Shown: piece by piece, positions 35,231 through 43,929 of the stretch | Numbering within the stretch: the first letter of the stretch is position 1 | How the letters are laid out: the number at the start of each line of letters is the position of its first letter | Assembly (NCBI RefSeq): GCF_000195635.1 | Contig: NZ_GL882646.1 | Location: forward strand, 1-55,232 | Reading direction: 5' to 3' | DNA from: Bacteroides fluxus YIT 12057 | Lineage (GTDB): Bacteria > Bacteroidota > Bacteroidia > Bacteroidales > Bacteroidaceae | DNA: 55,232 nt | Position numbers and translations under genes: made by a program | Notes under the pieces: generated by a model | Databases searched by the model: none | Told to the model about the DNA's origin: nothing | Seen by the model: only the letters and a program-made list of their open reading frames with translations

Positions 35231-35717
35231 TGCAATTTCTCAGTGTTTAGAGTGTCATAGCTCAACACTTCAAGAGAGCGAGGTTTTGTCTAGTGGACTA
35301 TGCAAAGTGTTTGGTGCAAATGGATTGGTTGGTTATAAAGATGTGCCACAAATGAACGGTGATGCGATACTGGTAATCAAGGATGGTTCGGGTGTTGGTA
35401 CAGTTTCCTATGCACAGGGCAAATTTTCGGTAATTGGCACACTCAACTATCTTACTGTCATAGGCAACAATGATTTGCGGTATCTGTACTTTGCGCTGTC
35501 AGTGTTCAACTTTCAACCGTACAAAACTGGTATGGCGATACCACATATCTACTTCAAAGATTATGGTAAAGCGAAAATATATTGTCCTTCACTTGCTGAA
35601 CAAAAGCGTGTCGCAAACGTGCTTGACAAATTGGAGAGCAAACTTTTTGTTGAGCAAGAACTTCTTGCGTCATTCAATCAACAAAAACTGTATTTGTTGG
35701 GGAAGATGTTTATATGA
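35174..35717 (+). CDS. hsdS: Silent hsdS half-cassette (C-terminal target-recognition domain)
   Basis: About 180 codons open from the central repeat QSLIKGL through a recognition domain (SGLCKVFGANGLVGYK, later FNFQPYKTGMAIPHIYFKDY) and distal helix (LAEQKRVANVLDKLESKL) to LLGKMFI. It has no start of its own in the expected place; the first ATG-like starts lie inside the domain. The 22-bp repeat at its head (35174-35195) is inverted at 36304-36325, in the middle of the expressed hsdS. Inversion between them would exchange the second recognition domain. Confidence 0.75.
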
Positions 35718-36933
35718 ACATCTTCCTTAATAGATATTGTTTCTGTATTTGATATTTCTGTAATAGTTGCCTTTCAACATCCTCTTTAAGCGATAACACT
35801 GAAAGAAAATGACTAATTTCTTTTTGCCTATCTAAATCTGGTATTGGGCATTTTATGTGATTTATATCCTTTAGGTAGGCTGTTTTCATCGTACCTTCAG
35901 TTACAACACGTTCAACTTCTTTTTGAAAATATGAAGATTGCATAAAGTAATAAAGAAATTCAACATCAATATTTGTATTAGGGACAATACCTAAAATTCC
36001 TTGTTTGGTACAGACTGGATATTTGTTTATAGAAATAGCACCGATTGTTGCTCCATTAGAGTATATAATGGAGTGCGTAGGAATCAGCCATGCTGAAGAT
36101 TTTTTGAGTCCTAACTCTGTAATATAGTCTTTGTTAGCCGATAAATATTTATTTCTCAAATCGTCTATTTTTATGAAAGGAATGCTGCCGTTATCATAAA
36201 ATTCTGTATTTGACGTAGTGGGTGTTCCACCCTCACCTGCTTTACTATATAATGTTTCAAATGCCACTAACTGCCCACATTTCAGAGTTATTATATCATC
36301 TATAAGCCCTTTAATTAAGGATTGCAGTTTCTCAATGATTTTGTTTTGGGTAGCGATGCGAGCATCCACACATTGCAAGAGTTTTCCAATCTTTTCTTGC
36401 TCTGACAATCTTGGTATATCAAGAGATACCTTACTTAATCCATCTTGTCCAATATTGAAATGCTGTGCTCCTGCTCCTTTCACAATGATTCTTTTCCGTG
36501 CAGTAGGTGAAGCCAAAAGGTAGCGAAAGAATAAAGGATTATAGTTGCCCTTACTCTTTCCACGGATTACGAAGCCACCAAATATTGCAGGCTTGCTATC
36601 CAAATAAACATTTGCCCGACCAACATCCTCCAAAGTTTCTGAACTGCGTTGAAAAAGGATGTCGCCATAATCAACTCCATATGTTTCAATATCTCCATCT
36701 TGAAGTTCTACAGATGCACGAATATTATCATAGCAAATATATTGGTTATTAAGAATATCCATAACAGATATGAACTTCGTTCCACGTCCGAAACGCTTAG
36801 CGTCAGGATTCAAACCATTTTTGAAATTCATAAAATCGGTGAGCGGTTGACTGCTCCACTCCCCACTAAACTCCGGGAATCTCAGATTTGGAACATTGAG
36901 GATTTTATTTTCGTTATTATTTGCCATAATCAT
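35710..36933 (-). CDS. hsdS: Expressed hsdS, type I specificity subunit
   Basis: A 407-residue subunit with two recognition domains (first about 20-160, second about 215-360) separated by the helix DARIATQNKIIEKLQSLIKGL. It lies in the same direction as hsdM and the RhuM-family gene, with its ATG overlapping the preceding stop by 1 nt (TAATG), so it is the copy currently in the operon. It chooses the DNA sequence methylated and cleaved by HsdM/HsdR. It contains the 5' (36856-36898), central (36331-36360) and 22-bp (36304-36325) inversion repeats and ends LLRKMFI. Confidence 0.88.
   Translation of the reverse strand: MIMANNNENKILNVPNLRFPEFSGEWSSQPLTDFMNFKNGLNPDAKRFGRGTKFISVMDILNNQYICYDNIRASVELQDGDIETYGVDYGDILFQRSSETLEDVGRANVYLDSKPAIFGGFVIRGKSKGNYNPLFFRYLLASPTARKRIIVKGAGAQHFNIGQDGLSKVSLDIPRLSEQEKIGKLLQCVDARIATQNKIIEKLQSLIKGLIDDIITLKCGQLVAFETLYSKAGEGGTPTTSNTEFYDNGSIPFIKIDDLRNKYLSANKDYITELGLKKSSAWLIPTHSIIYSNGATIGAISINKYPVCTKQGILGIVPNTNIDVEFLYYFMQSSYFQKEVERVVTEGTMKTAYLKDINHIKCPIPDLDRQKEISHFLSVLSLKEDVERQLLQKYQIQKQYLLRKMFI
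36856..36898. repeat. hsdS 5' inverted repeat, copy 2
   Basis: The inverted partner of 33433-33475, 41 of 43 bases identical, within the first codons of the expressed hsdS. Two further pairs link the same gene to silent cassettes: 36331-36360 with 33998-34027 (29 of 30) and 36304-36325 with 35174-35195 (22 of 22). Confidence 0.8.
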
Positions 36934-38339
36934 TATTCTTTATCAGGGTTAATATCAAACGGCAACAATTTGTCGCCATTATTAAACCGGTCGAAATCAG
37001 AGATAAAAGAACGGTCTTGAATCACTTTATATTTCTCGTACTCGCCATACGCCTTCTCTCGTGCTGCTTCTTGTGAAACTTTACCGGCAGTATCTTGTGC
37101 CTTATAATCCATAGTGCCAAGAAACTGTTCAAGACGTTGCTTCCAATCTTCCATCGTTGTTATAATGTGACGTTGGGCACGAAGCTCTGCAAATTCAAGG
37201 AATGCGTTAGTTACGCCGTTAAGTTCGGAAATCTCTTTGTCTGACAAATAGTTCTTTGCCACAATCGTATCGGACTTCTGGACTCTACCATCGGGAGCTT
37301 TCTTCCAAGTGGCCAATCCCATATGGGGCATTTCAGAGTCGGCACGTTCATACACTATTTCAGCAGCGGTACGATTAGTCACAGCCAAATGCATCATATT
37401 TTGCACCATTTTGAAGAACAATTTAGTACAATCCGATTTCGGGTCGTAATCAGCACTGCATTCCGCATAGATGTCTGTTATCTTCTGGTAGTATCTGCGT
37501 TCCGATGTGCGTATCTCACGAATACGCTCCAGCAAATCATCAAAATAATCTTTGCCAAAATGCTTTCCCTGTTTTAGTCTTTCATCATCAAGAGCATACC
37601 CTTTAATGACAAATTCCTTCAAAACAGACGTAGCCCAAATACGAAACTGAGTGGCTTGATAGCTATTGACACGATAACCTACCGCTATGATAGCATCCAA
37701 ATTATAGAACAACGGTGTACGCTCCACGTCTCGTTCTCCCTCGGATTGAACTATCCCAATTTTTCGGATAGTTGCCTCTTTGGTAAGTTCACCGGATTCA
37801 TAAATCTGTCCAAGATGATAGTTGATGGTTCGTACATCCACCCCAAACAAGTCCGCCATGCGCTTTTGCGACATCCAGAATGTTTCACTATTGAATATTA
37901 CCTCTACTCGAACTTCTCCTTGTGCGGTTTTATACAGTAACAGATTGGAACTATATGAGTTAAGCACCAATTCGTTAGTAGATATGGTTTGAGAAAAGTA
38001 ATCTCTTGCCTGTTGTACCAATACTTTTTTTGCATCAGCATTTTCAGCAATAATCATACACGCCATACGTGACAAGCGGAAGATACTGACTTTACGGAAC
38101 GAGCCACTGCCTATCTTCACCATATCAACCGCTTGGTTGAAATGCTCATCAATATTCATTCCTTTTATGCCTGCGACTTTGATTGCTTTGTCTATGACTT
38201 TTTGGAATTTCCAATAAGCCGAATAACCCATAGCAGCGCATAGGTCACGTGAACTCCAATATTCATTTTCGCTCTCATCGTGACGGCGGATATTGTCGAA
38301 TGAAGGACGCATTTCCGGGATGTTATCTATCTCTGCCAT
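36933..38339 (-). CDS. RhuM-family protein within the hsd operon
   Basis: A 468-residue protein. The N-terminal part (YWSSRDLCAAMGYSAYWKFQ, through VSIFRLSRMACMIIAENAD) resembles the BRO/DinD-type domain. The middle and C-terminal part is the RhuM domain, with FWMSQKRMADLFGVDVRTIN then PLFYNLDAIIAVGYRVNSYQ and TQFRIWATSVLKEFVIKGY. RhuM proteins are common passengers of type I restriction loci, with no settled function; DNA binding is suggested by the winged-helix-like segment. The ATG at 38339 is chosen because the frame further upstream overlaps the end of hsdM. Confidence 0.82.
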   Translation of the reverse strand: MAEIDNIPEMRPSFDNIRRHDESENEYWSSRDLCAAMGYSAYWKFQKVIDKAIKVAGIKGMNIDEHFNQAVDMVKIGSGSFRKVSIFRLSRMACMIIAENADAKKVLVQQARDYFSQTISTNELVLNSYSSNLLLYKTAQGEVRVEVIFNSETFWMSQKRMADLFGVDVRTINYHLGQIYESGELTKEATIRKIGIVQSEGERDVERTPLFYNLDAIIAVGYRVNSYQATQFRIWATSVLKEFVIKGYALDDERLKQGKHFGKDYFDDLLERIREIRTSERRYYQKITDIYAECSADYDPKSDCTKLFFKMVQNMMHLAVTNRTAAEIVYERADSEMPHMGLATWKKAPDGRVQKSDTIVAKNYLSDKEISELNGVTNAFLEFAELRAQRHIITTMEDWKQRLEQFLGTMDYKAQDTAGKVSQEAAREKAYGEYEKYKVIQDRSFISDFDRFNNGDKLLPFDINPDKE

Positions 38340-38346
38340 AACACTA

Positions 38347-39900
38347 TTATTCAACCAGTCCCAATTCTTTAAGATATACTTCAATCTCCTTATCTAGTTC
38401 GGCACGTTTGGCTTCCAACTCCTTGATTTCTGCCATTACAGCTTTAATGTCAATAGGTTCTTCCTCTTCAAAAGTATCGACATAACGAGGAATATTCAGA
38501 TTATAGTCGTTATCGGCAACCTCCTGTAAAGTGGCAAGATGGCTGTACTTTTCTATTTCTTTTCGCTCGCGATAGGTATCAACAATCTTGTCAATATGCT
38601 CTTTACGCAGTTTGTTTTGTGTCTTGACTTTCTCAAACTCCTTGCTCGCATCTATGAACAGAATATTATCATCTTCCTTACGGCATTTCTTCATCACAAG
38701 AATACAGGTCGGAATACTTGTACCATAGAATATATTAGCCGGCAAACCGATAATGGCATCGATATAGTTTTTCTTCTCTATCAGGAAACGGCGTATTACC
38801 CCTTCTGCATTACCACGGAACAAAACACCGTGTGGAGCGACACAAGCCATCGCCCCACCTTCGTTCAAGTGATAAATCATGTGTAGGATAAAAGCATAAT
38901 CTGCTGTCTTCTTTGGCGCAAGTCGCCCTGCTTTGCTGAAACGGTCATCGGTATTAAATTTGTCGGCAGCACTCCATTCGGCAGAGAATGGAGGATTTGC
39001 GACTACCGCATCAAACTGAGTGTCGCCAAAGACATCCCATTCAAGCGTATCGCCGTTTTCAATCTTGAAATTGCTGAATCTGATACCGTGAAGCAACATA
39101 TTCATTCTGGCGAGGTTGTAGGTCGTCGGATTCTTTTCCTGTCCGTAAATATCAACCGCATTTCCAATACTTGCAGCACGAAGAAGCAATGAGCCACTAC
39201 CACAAGTAGGGTCATATACATTGCGCAAACGCTGGTGTCCAATGGAAACAATCTCTGCCAAAATACGGCTAACTTCCTGCGGAGTATAGAATTCCCCGGC
39301 TTTTTTCCCGGCTCCTGCCGCAAACTGCGAAATCATATATTCGTAAGCATCACCCAAGATGTCAATTTCCTGTGATGCCTCTACGCTAAAGTCTATATCG
39401 TCCAATGCAAGAAGCACATTGCTGACGAGTGTATTTTTATCATTGGCTGTTTTACCCAATTTAGGTGAAGCCAAGTCTATATCTGAAAACAATCCTCCGA
39501 AATCCTCTTCGCTGTCCTGTCCAAGAGTGCTGTCTTCGATACGCTTCAATGAACGTTCAAGTATAGGTAAAATGTTCTCTTTCCACTTGATGGCCTCTAT
39601 TACGGACGAAAACAAGAATTTCGGTTCAATGAAGTAACCTATATTTTCCAAGCATTGATTCTTTACTTCCTCTTGTAACTCGACTACATCGGTATCATCC
39701 ATTTCCCACAATTCCTTAAAGGTTATTTCATCATCCACCAAGGCATTGTTGGCATACTTTTCTATTTTCTCAGATAAGTATTTATAGAAAATAAAACCCA
39801 ATGTGAAATACATAAAGTCGCTTGCCGACATATTGCCACGCAAACGATTTGCGACCTCCCAAAGCTGGTCACGGAGTTTCTGTTGCAGTTCTTCGCTCAT
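38347..39900 (-). CDS. hsdM: Type I restriction-modification methylase subunit
   Basis: A 517-residue N6-adenine methyltransferase. The N-terminal helical HsdM_N domain (LRDQLWEVANRLRGNMSASD) precedes SAM motif I DPTCGSGSLLLRA (about 228) and the catalytic NPPFSAEW (about 300). The C-terminal coiled tail (ELEAKRAELDKEIEVYLKEL) fits contact with HsdS. It works with HsdS as the M2S methylase and with HsdR for restriction. It follows the GIY-YIG gene by 5 bp. Confidence 0.93.
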   Translation of the reverse strand: MSEELQQKLRDQLWEVANRLRGNMSASDFMYFTLGFIFYKYLSEKIEKYANNALVDDEITFKELWEMDDTDVVELQEEVKNQCLENIGYFIEPKFLFSSVIEAIKWKENILPILERSLKRIEDSTLGQDSEEDFGGLFSDIDLASPKLGKTANDKNTLVSNVLLALDDIDFSVEASQEIDILGDAYEYMISQFAAGAGKKAGEFYTPQEVSRILAEIVSIGHQRLRNVYDPTCGSGSLLLRAASIGNAVDIYGQEKNPTTYNLARMNMLLHGIRFSNFKIENGDTLEWDVFGDTQFDAVVANPPFSAEWSAADKFNTDDRFSKAGRLAPKKTADYAFILHMIYHLNEGGAMACVAPHGVLFRGNAEGVIRRFLIEKKNYIDAIIGLPANIFYGTSIPTCILVMKKCRKEDDNILFIDASKEFEKVKTQNKLRKEHIDKIVDTYRERKEIEKYSHLATLQEVADNDYNLNIPRYVDTFEEEEPIDIKAVMAEIKELEAKRAELDKEIEVYLKELGLVE

Positions 39901-39905
39901 ATTTA

Positions 39906-40652
39906 TTATAATTCTTTAATTACAAAACCAAATTTATTCGCAAACTCTAAAATACGACCTATATTATTCTTACCATGCTGTGATGATACAACAAACCTGA
40001 CACCATCATTAGACATAAGAATATCTTTTTCAAACCATCTTTTATGCGTATCTGACGTTTTAAGTTTCCAATTTCCGACTTCTTCAACGGTTTTAACTAA
40101 GTGTTTAGGCAACAAATTAATTAGCTCTTTATAATCAACAGAGGTAGACTCGATAAAAAGTCGAACTACTTCTAATGCTAATCTACCTTTCCCATAAGAA
40201 CCAACTCCATTAAGTGAATATTTTGTATAGTCTTTTCTGCTATTAGTACATTTTCTTGGCAATTCATTTTGAACAGATTGAGATATAAAGTTATCGCTAC
40301 GCAAAGGTTGATTATTCTCATATTCTGTTATTACGGCATCATCTATAGTTTGTGCTATTTCTTTAAAAATTTCCAATGCTTTTTGCGGAGCGACATTAAA
40401 AAATTCTCTGTTCTGACGAATACGAAAATCAGTCAAATTGTCGATTATCTTATGCACGAGTTTTTCCACCTCATTATATTTAACCGTTTTAATGGTTGCA
40501 TGTATCTCAAAAGGCAACGGAACTGCCGTATTGTCAAGTTCCTTGGAACGTATATCAACAGGGCGTGCGCTTTTGCCAATCTTAACCCAATCCTCACGAA
40601 AACTTGGATTAGTCAAGATATACACATATCCGGGTTCATTTGTTTTTACCAT
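39906..40652 (-). CDS. GIY-YIG / T5orf172-domain protein in the hsd operon
   Basis: A 248-residue protein. The N-terminal GIY-YIG nuclease-like domain begins PGYVYILTNPSF, followed by VKIGKSARPVDIRSKELDNT and a Glu-bearing segment NREFFNV about 70 residues on. This is the MUG113/T5orf172 subtype often seen in phage and restriction loci. The C-terminal half has a domain with WFEKDILMSNDGVRFVVSSQ of unknown role. The ATG at 40652 (codon 7 of a TTG-led frame) is chosen and overlaps the hsdR tail region only in spacing (8 bp gap). Whether it cuts DNA with the type I complex is unknown. Confidence 0.75.
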   Translation of the reverse strand: MVKTNEPGYVYILTNPSFREDWVKIGKSARPVDIRSKELDNTAVPLPFEIHATIKTVKYNEVEKLVHKIIDNLTDFRIRQNREFFNVAPQKALEIFKEIAQTIDDAVITEYENNQPLRSDNFISQSVQNELPRKCTNSRKDYTKYSLNGVGSYGKGRLALEVVRLFIESTSVDYKELINLLPKHLVKTVEEVGNWKLKTSDTHKRWFEKDILMSNDGVRFVVSSQHGKNNIGRILEFANKFGFVIKEL

Positions 40653-40660
40653 ATACGTAT

Positions 40661-43489
40661 TTACTCCCAATTAAATGTTCTTATTATATTACGCAATCTC
40701 TCCATGATTCTCGTCAACGCCTTTCTTGTTTTTATAAGACCAAGATGTTTTTCTTTCAATGCCTTTTGTATGATTTCCGGCTGTTCCTTTTGCAAATAGT
40801 CATACTCCTTTATGTATAGATTCAGCACCTCGGTAGGAATTTGTTCATCATCCGACAAATCTTTTACAGCCTTATTGCGTTCAGATACAATATATTGATT
40901 CAAACGCTCTTCCAATTCACTTGTACCATCAGCCTTACTACGTCCGCTCATGAAGTTTTCCTTATCTTCATCAACATTTTTCCGAATAAAGCCATCAATG
41001 AGTTTGGCTTTGCCTCGCATCCCGGCATCCTTAATCATTGTGTCAATGATATGTTGCCTTTTCTCTGAATAATCATTGCTATATGGGTCAAGTTCTGCAA
41101 TGAGTTCAAGAATGTAAGCCACATTGATAATGTCGCTATGTAGAAGTTCAAGACAGAAATCTATATCCTCTAATCCCTGACTGTTCCCATACGGAACAGG
41201 GTCTTCTGCAACTACAGATGGAATTACAGGCGGTTCTATAAACCCGACTGTAATGTCAAGATACTTACTCTTATAGTCGTTGAATTGCTGCTCAGTCATA
41301 CCAAGATCTTCCGCATCCTCGCTATAATCTTCGTATATCTGGATTTCCGCATGTTTACGGATAATATCACGAAATGCCAGAACAAAATTTTTCTTGTCAT
41401 TTTCGCTTTGCAGAAAATCTATACTGCTGGGTGTAGGATATTTTTTCAGGAACTCTGTTGCCAAGCATTTATATTCCTTTTTTACATCCTCAAACGGTGG
41501 ACGTACTATATCTTCAGAATTATCAGAGTTGCTGAACAATTTAATAGACGTATCAACATTATTTTTCAAGTCACGGAAGCAAACGATTTTACCGAAACGT
41601 TTCTTCTCGTTCAATACTCGGTTGGTACGACTGAATGCTTGCAGCAAACCGTGATATTCCATATTCTTATCTACATAGAGCGTATTCAGTTTTTTACTGT
41701 CGAAACCGGTAAGGAACATACCCACGACAAGACAAAGGTCAAGCGGTTTCATATCCGCTTTCTTCTTTTTCATGCGCAGATTGATGTCATCATAGTAGGC
41801 ACGGAAGTTTTCTGTAGTAAAGGCAGTGCCGAACATATTGTTATAATCGTCCATAATTGTTTGCAGTTCATCAGCCTCACCCACACCCTCTTTTGCATAC
41901 TGCCCTGTACCCATGCCGGTCTGTTCATCATCCAGACTATTGTTGGCAGCGTAAGTAAACACAGCACCTATACGGATTTTCGGATTCAACGATTTGAATA
42001 TCTTGTAATATCGTATGAGCATCGACACGGATTGCACAGCAAACAAGGCATCAAACTCTCCGTCGAATGTGGATTTGTTGAAATTGTTAAGGATAAACTT
42101 GGCGATTTCCTCCATACGAGCTTGATTGTCGTTGTCAACAACTTCGTTGCCGTGATAATACTCCACAAGGAATCCAAGCACGTTTTCATCGGCTATGGCA
42201 TCCTTAATAAGATATTTATGAAGACAATTTCCGAATATCTCCTTAGTGGTATGCCCATCTACCGCATTTTCAGTAAAAATAGGTGTTCCCGTGAAGCCAA
42301 AGATTTGAGCATTGTCAAAGAACTTCATAATCTTCTTATGACTATCCCCAAAGTGGCTACGATGACACTCATCAAATATCATCACGATACGTGAGTGGCG
42401 AATAGTTTCAATCTTATTGCTATACCACGTCTTGCTGACTGCGGCATTGAGTTTCTGAATGGTAGTGATGATAATCTTAGAATTGCTTTGAAGTCGCTTC
42501 ACAAGTTCATCCGTATTATCAGTACTATCCACAGCTCCCGGCTCAAACGCTTCATATTCCGATTGAGTCTGAGTATCAAGGTCATGTCGGTCAACAACAA
42601 ACATAACCTTATCCACATCATCCAACTCTGACACAAGTTGGGCAGCCTTGAACGAAGTCAATGTCTTTCCGGCTCCTGTTGTATGCCATATATAGCCGTT
42701 ATCGTTGGAGTTCTGCACACGATCTAGAATTTTCTCTACGGCATAGAACTGATAAGGACGAAGCACCATCAAACATTTGTCGCCCTCGTGCAGCACGATA
42801 TATTTCCCTATTATTTTGCCAAGCGTACATTTTTCCAAGAAGAATACGGCAAACTTATCCAATTCATTAAACGGATGATTGGCTGCATCCGTCCAATTGA
42901 ATGTAAACTTATAACCGCTATTAGGATTGTTGGCAAAATAGCGGGTATTGACACCATTTGATATAACAAACAATTGAATATAGTCGAACAATCCGTGGAA
43001 CGAAGTCTTATGATAGCGTTGTATCTGATTATATGCCTGTTTGAGTTCTACTCCCCTGCGCTTTAACTCTATCTGAACCAATGGTAAACCATTGATAAGT
43101 ATAGTCACATCATAGCGGCATTTTTTCCGTCCTTCAACAGTAATCTGATTCGAGACCTGAAACTCATTCTGACACCATTGGGTACGATTGAGAAATTCCA
43201 CCCAAATCCGTTGTCCATTTACCATATCAAGCGGATAGAGGTCACGAAGTTTCTTGGCCTTTTCAAAGCGAGTTCCACCTTCAAGATAAATTAATATCTT
43301 CTCAAACTCTTCATCCGTAAATGAAGTACGACCAACTTCCGCCAGTTGTTTCTTGTTATGAATCTCCAACTGACGTTTGAAATTAACATAAAGATTATCT
43401 TCCTCGACAATCTGGACATACTCATAGTCCATTTGTCGGAGTGTGGCTATCAGTCCGGCTTCCAACGCCGCTTCGCTTTGTGTTGACAT
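40661..43489 (-). CDS. hsdR: Type I restriction endonuclease / translocase subunit
   Basis: A 942-residue HsdR. The N-terminal nuclease has YDVTILINGLPLVQIELKRR, which gives the D...ExK active site (about 127-138). The helicase motor has TTGAGKT (about 270), FDECHRS and FGFTGTPIF, with motif VI around LLQAFSRTNRVLN. The C-terminal helical region binds the methylase core. The enzyme pulls DNA past the M2S complex and cuts at a distance. All key residues are present and the length is typical. It is followed, not preceded, by the modification genes in the operon. Confidence 0.94.
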   Translation of the reverse strand: MSTQSEAALEAGLIATLRQMDYEYVQIVEEDNLYVNFKRQLEIHNKKQLAEVGRTSFTDEEFEKILIYLEGGTRFEKAKKLRDLYPLDMVNGQRIWVEFLNRTQWCQNEFQVSNQITVEGRKKCRYDVTILINGLPLVQIELKRRGVELKQAYNQIQRYHKTSFHGLFDYIQLFVISNGVNTRYFANNPNSGYKFTFNWTDAANHPFNELDKFAVFFLEKCTLGKIIGKYIVLHEGDKCLMVLRPYQFYAVEKILDRVQNSNDNGYIWHTTGAGKTLTSFKAAQLVSELDDVDKVMFVVDRHDLDTQTQSEYEAFEPGAVDSTDNTDELVKRLQSNSKIIITTIQKLNAAVSKTWYSNKIETIRHSRIVMIFDECHRSHFGDSHKKIMKFFDNAQIFGFTGTPIFTENAVDGHTTKEIFGNCLHKYLIKDAIADENVLGFLVEYYHGNEVVDNDNQARMEEIAKFILNNFNKSTFDGEFDALFAVQSVSMLIRYYKIFKSLNPKIRIGAVFTYAANNSLDDEQTGMGTGQYAKEGVGEADELQTIMDDYNNMFGTAFTTENFRAYYDDINLRMKKKKADMKPLDLCLVVGMFLTGFDSKKLNTLYVDKNMEYHGLLQAFSRTNRVLNEKKRFGKIVCFRDLKNNVDTSIKLFSNSDNSEDIVRPPFEDVKKEYKCLATEFLKKYPTPSSIDFLQSENDKKNFVLAFRDIIRKHAEIQIYEDYSEDAEDLGMTEQQFNDYKSKYLDITVGFIEPPVIPSVVAEDPVPYGNSQGLEDIDFCLELLHSDIINVAYILELIAELDPYSNDYSEKRQHIIDTMIKDAGMRGKAKLIDGFIRKNVDEDKENFMSGRSKADGTSELEERLNQYIVSERNKAVKDLSDDEQIPTEVLNLYIKEYDYLQKEQPEIIQKALKEKHLGLIKTRKALTRIMERLRNIIRTFNWE

Positions 43490-43512
43490 ATTCTTGTCCT
43501 GCTATGGTGTTA

Positions 43513-43803
43513 CTACTTATTTATTCTAGCTTGCAATATCTTGATGTCTAATGCATTTTCTATTTTGCATAAGGTTTCCAACGACAAATTTTCACGACCT
43601 TTCAACACTTTAGAAACATACTGCTGGGTACAATTCATTTTCTCAGCCAAAGCTCGTTGTGTCATACCAAGTTCCTCCATTCGGTTTGACATGATTGCTG
43701 CTATAGCCTGTGAATGGCAAATCCAATCCTCGCTCTTATTTTCCATTATATTCATTCCTTCTCCTAAAGCGTTGTCTATCTTGTCTTCAGCCATTGTATG
43801 CAT
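43513..43803 (-). CDS. XRE-family regulator at the head of the hsd operon
   Basis: A 96-residue protein with a Cro/CI HTH: MTQRALAEKMNCTQQYVSKV then LKGRENLSLETLCKIENAL. The ATG at 43803 (or 43794) lies after a promoter embedded in the inverted repeat 43811-43838, a good candidate operator. hsdR starts 23 bp downstream, so the protein probably represses the restriction operon, allowing methylation to be established first or limiting HsdR after transfer. It also resembles HigA-type antitoxins, but no toxin partner is adjacent. Confidence 0.82.
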   Translation of the reverse strand: MHTMAEDKIDNALGEGMNIMENKSEDWICHSQAIAAIMSNRMEELGMTQRALAEKMNCTQQYVSKVLKGRENLSLETLCKIENALDIKILQARINK

Positions 43804-43810
43804 CAAAAAT

Positions 43811-43839
43811 ACCTTTGCCTTATTTTGTAGGCAAAGGTA
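43811..43839 (-). promoter_or_regulatory. hsd operon promoter within a perfect operator palindrome
   Basis: ACCTTTGCCT (43811-43820) and AGGCAAAGGT (43829-43838) are perfect inverted repeats separated by 8 bp. The right arm contains the -7 element TACCTTTG read on the coding strand (43839-43832). A dimeric XRE protein bound here would block the polymerase directly. Confidence 0.65.
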
Positions 43840-43929
43840 CTATAAATAATCGAGATTACACAACTTTCAGGTTGTTGTTTGACAGCCAAAACTCAAGAAT
43901 CACCTATTGTACAATAGAACTATAATATT

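Noticed and set aside
41285..42394. A 369-codon open frame on the plus strand
   Set aside because: It lies wholly antisense to hsdR, whose motifs are unmistakable, and its translation is hydrophobic and low in complexity with no domain.
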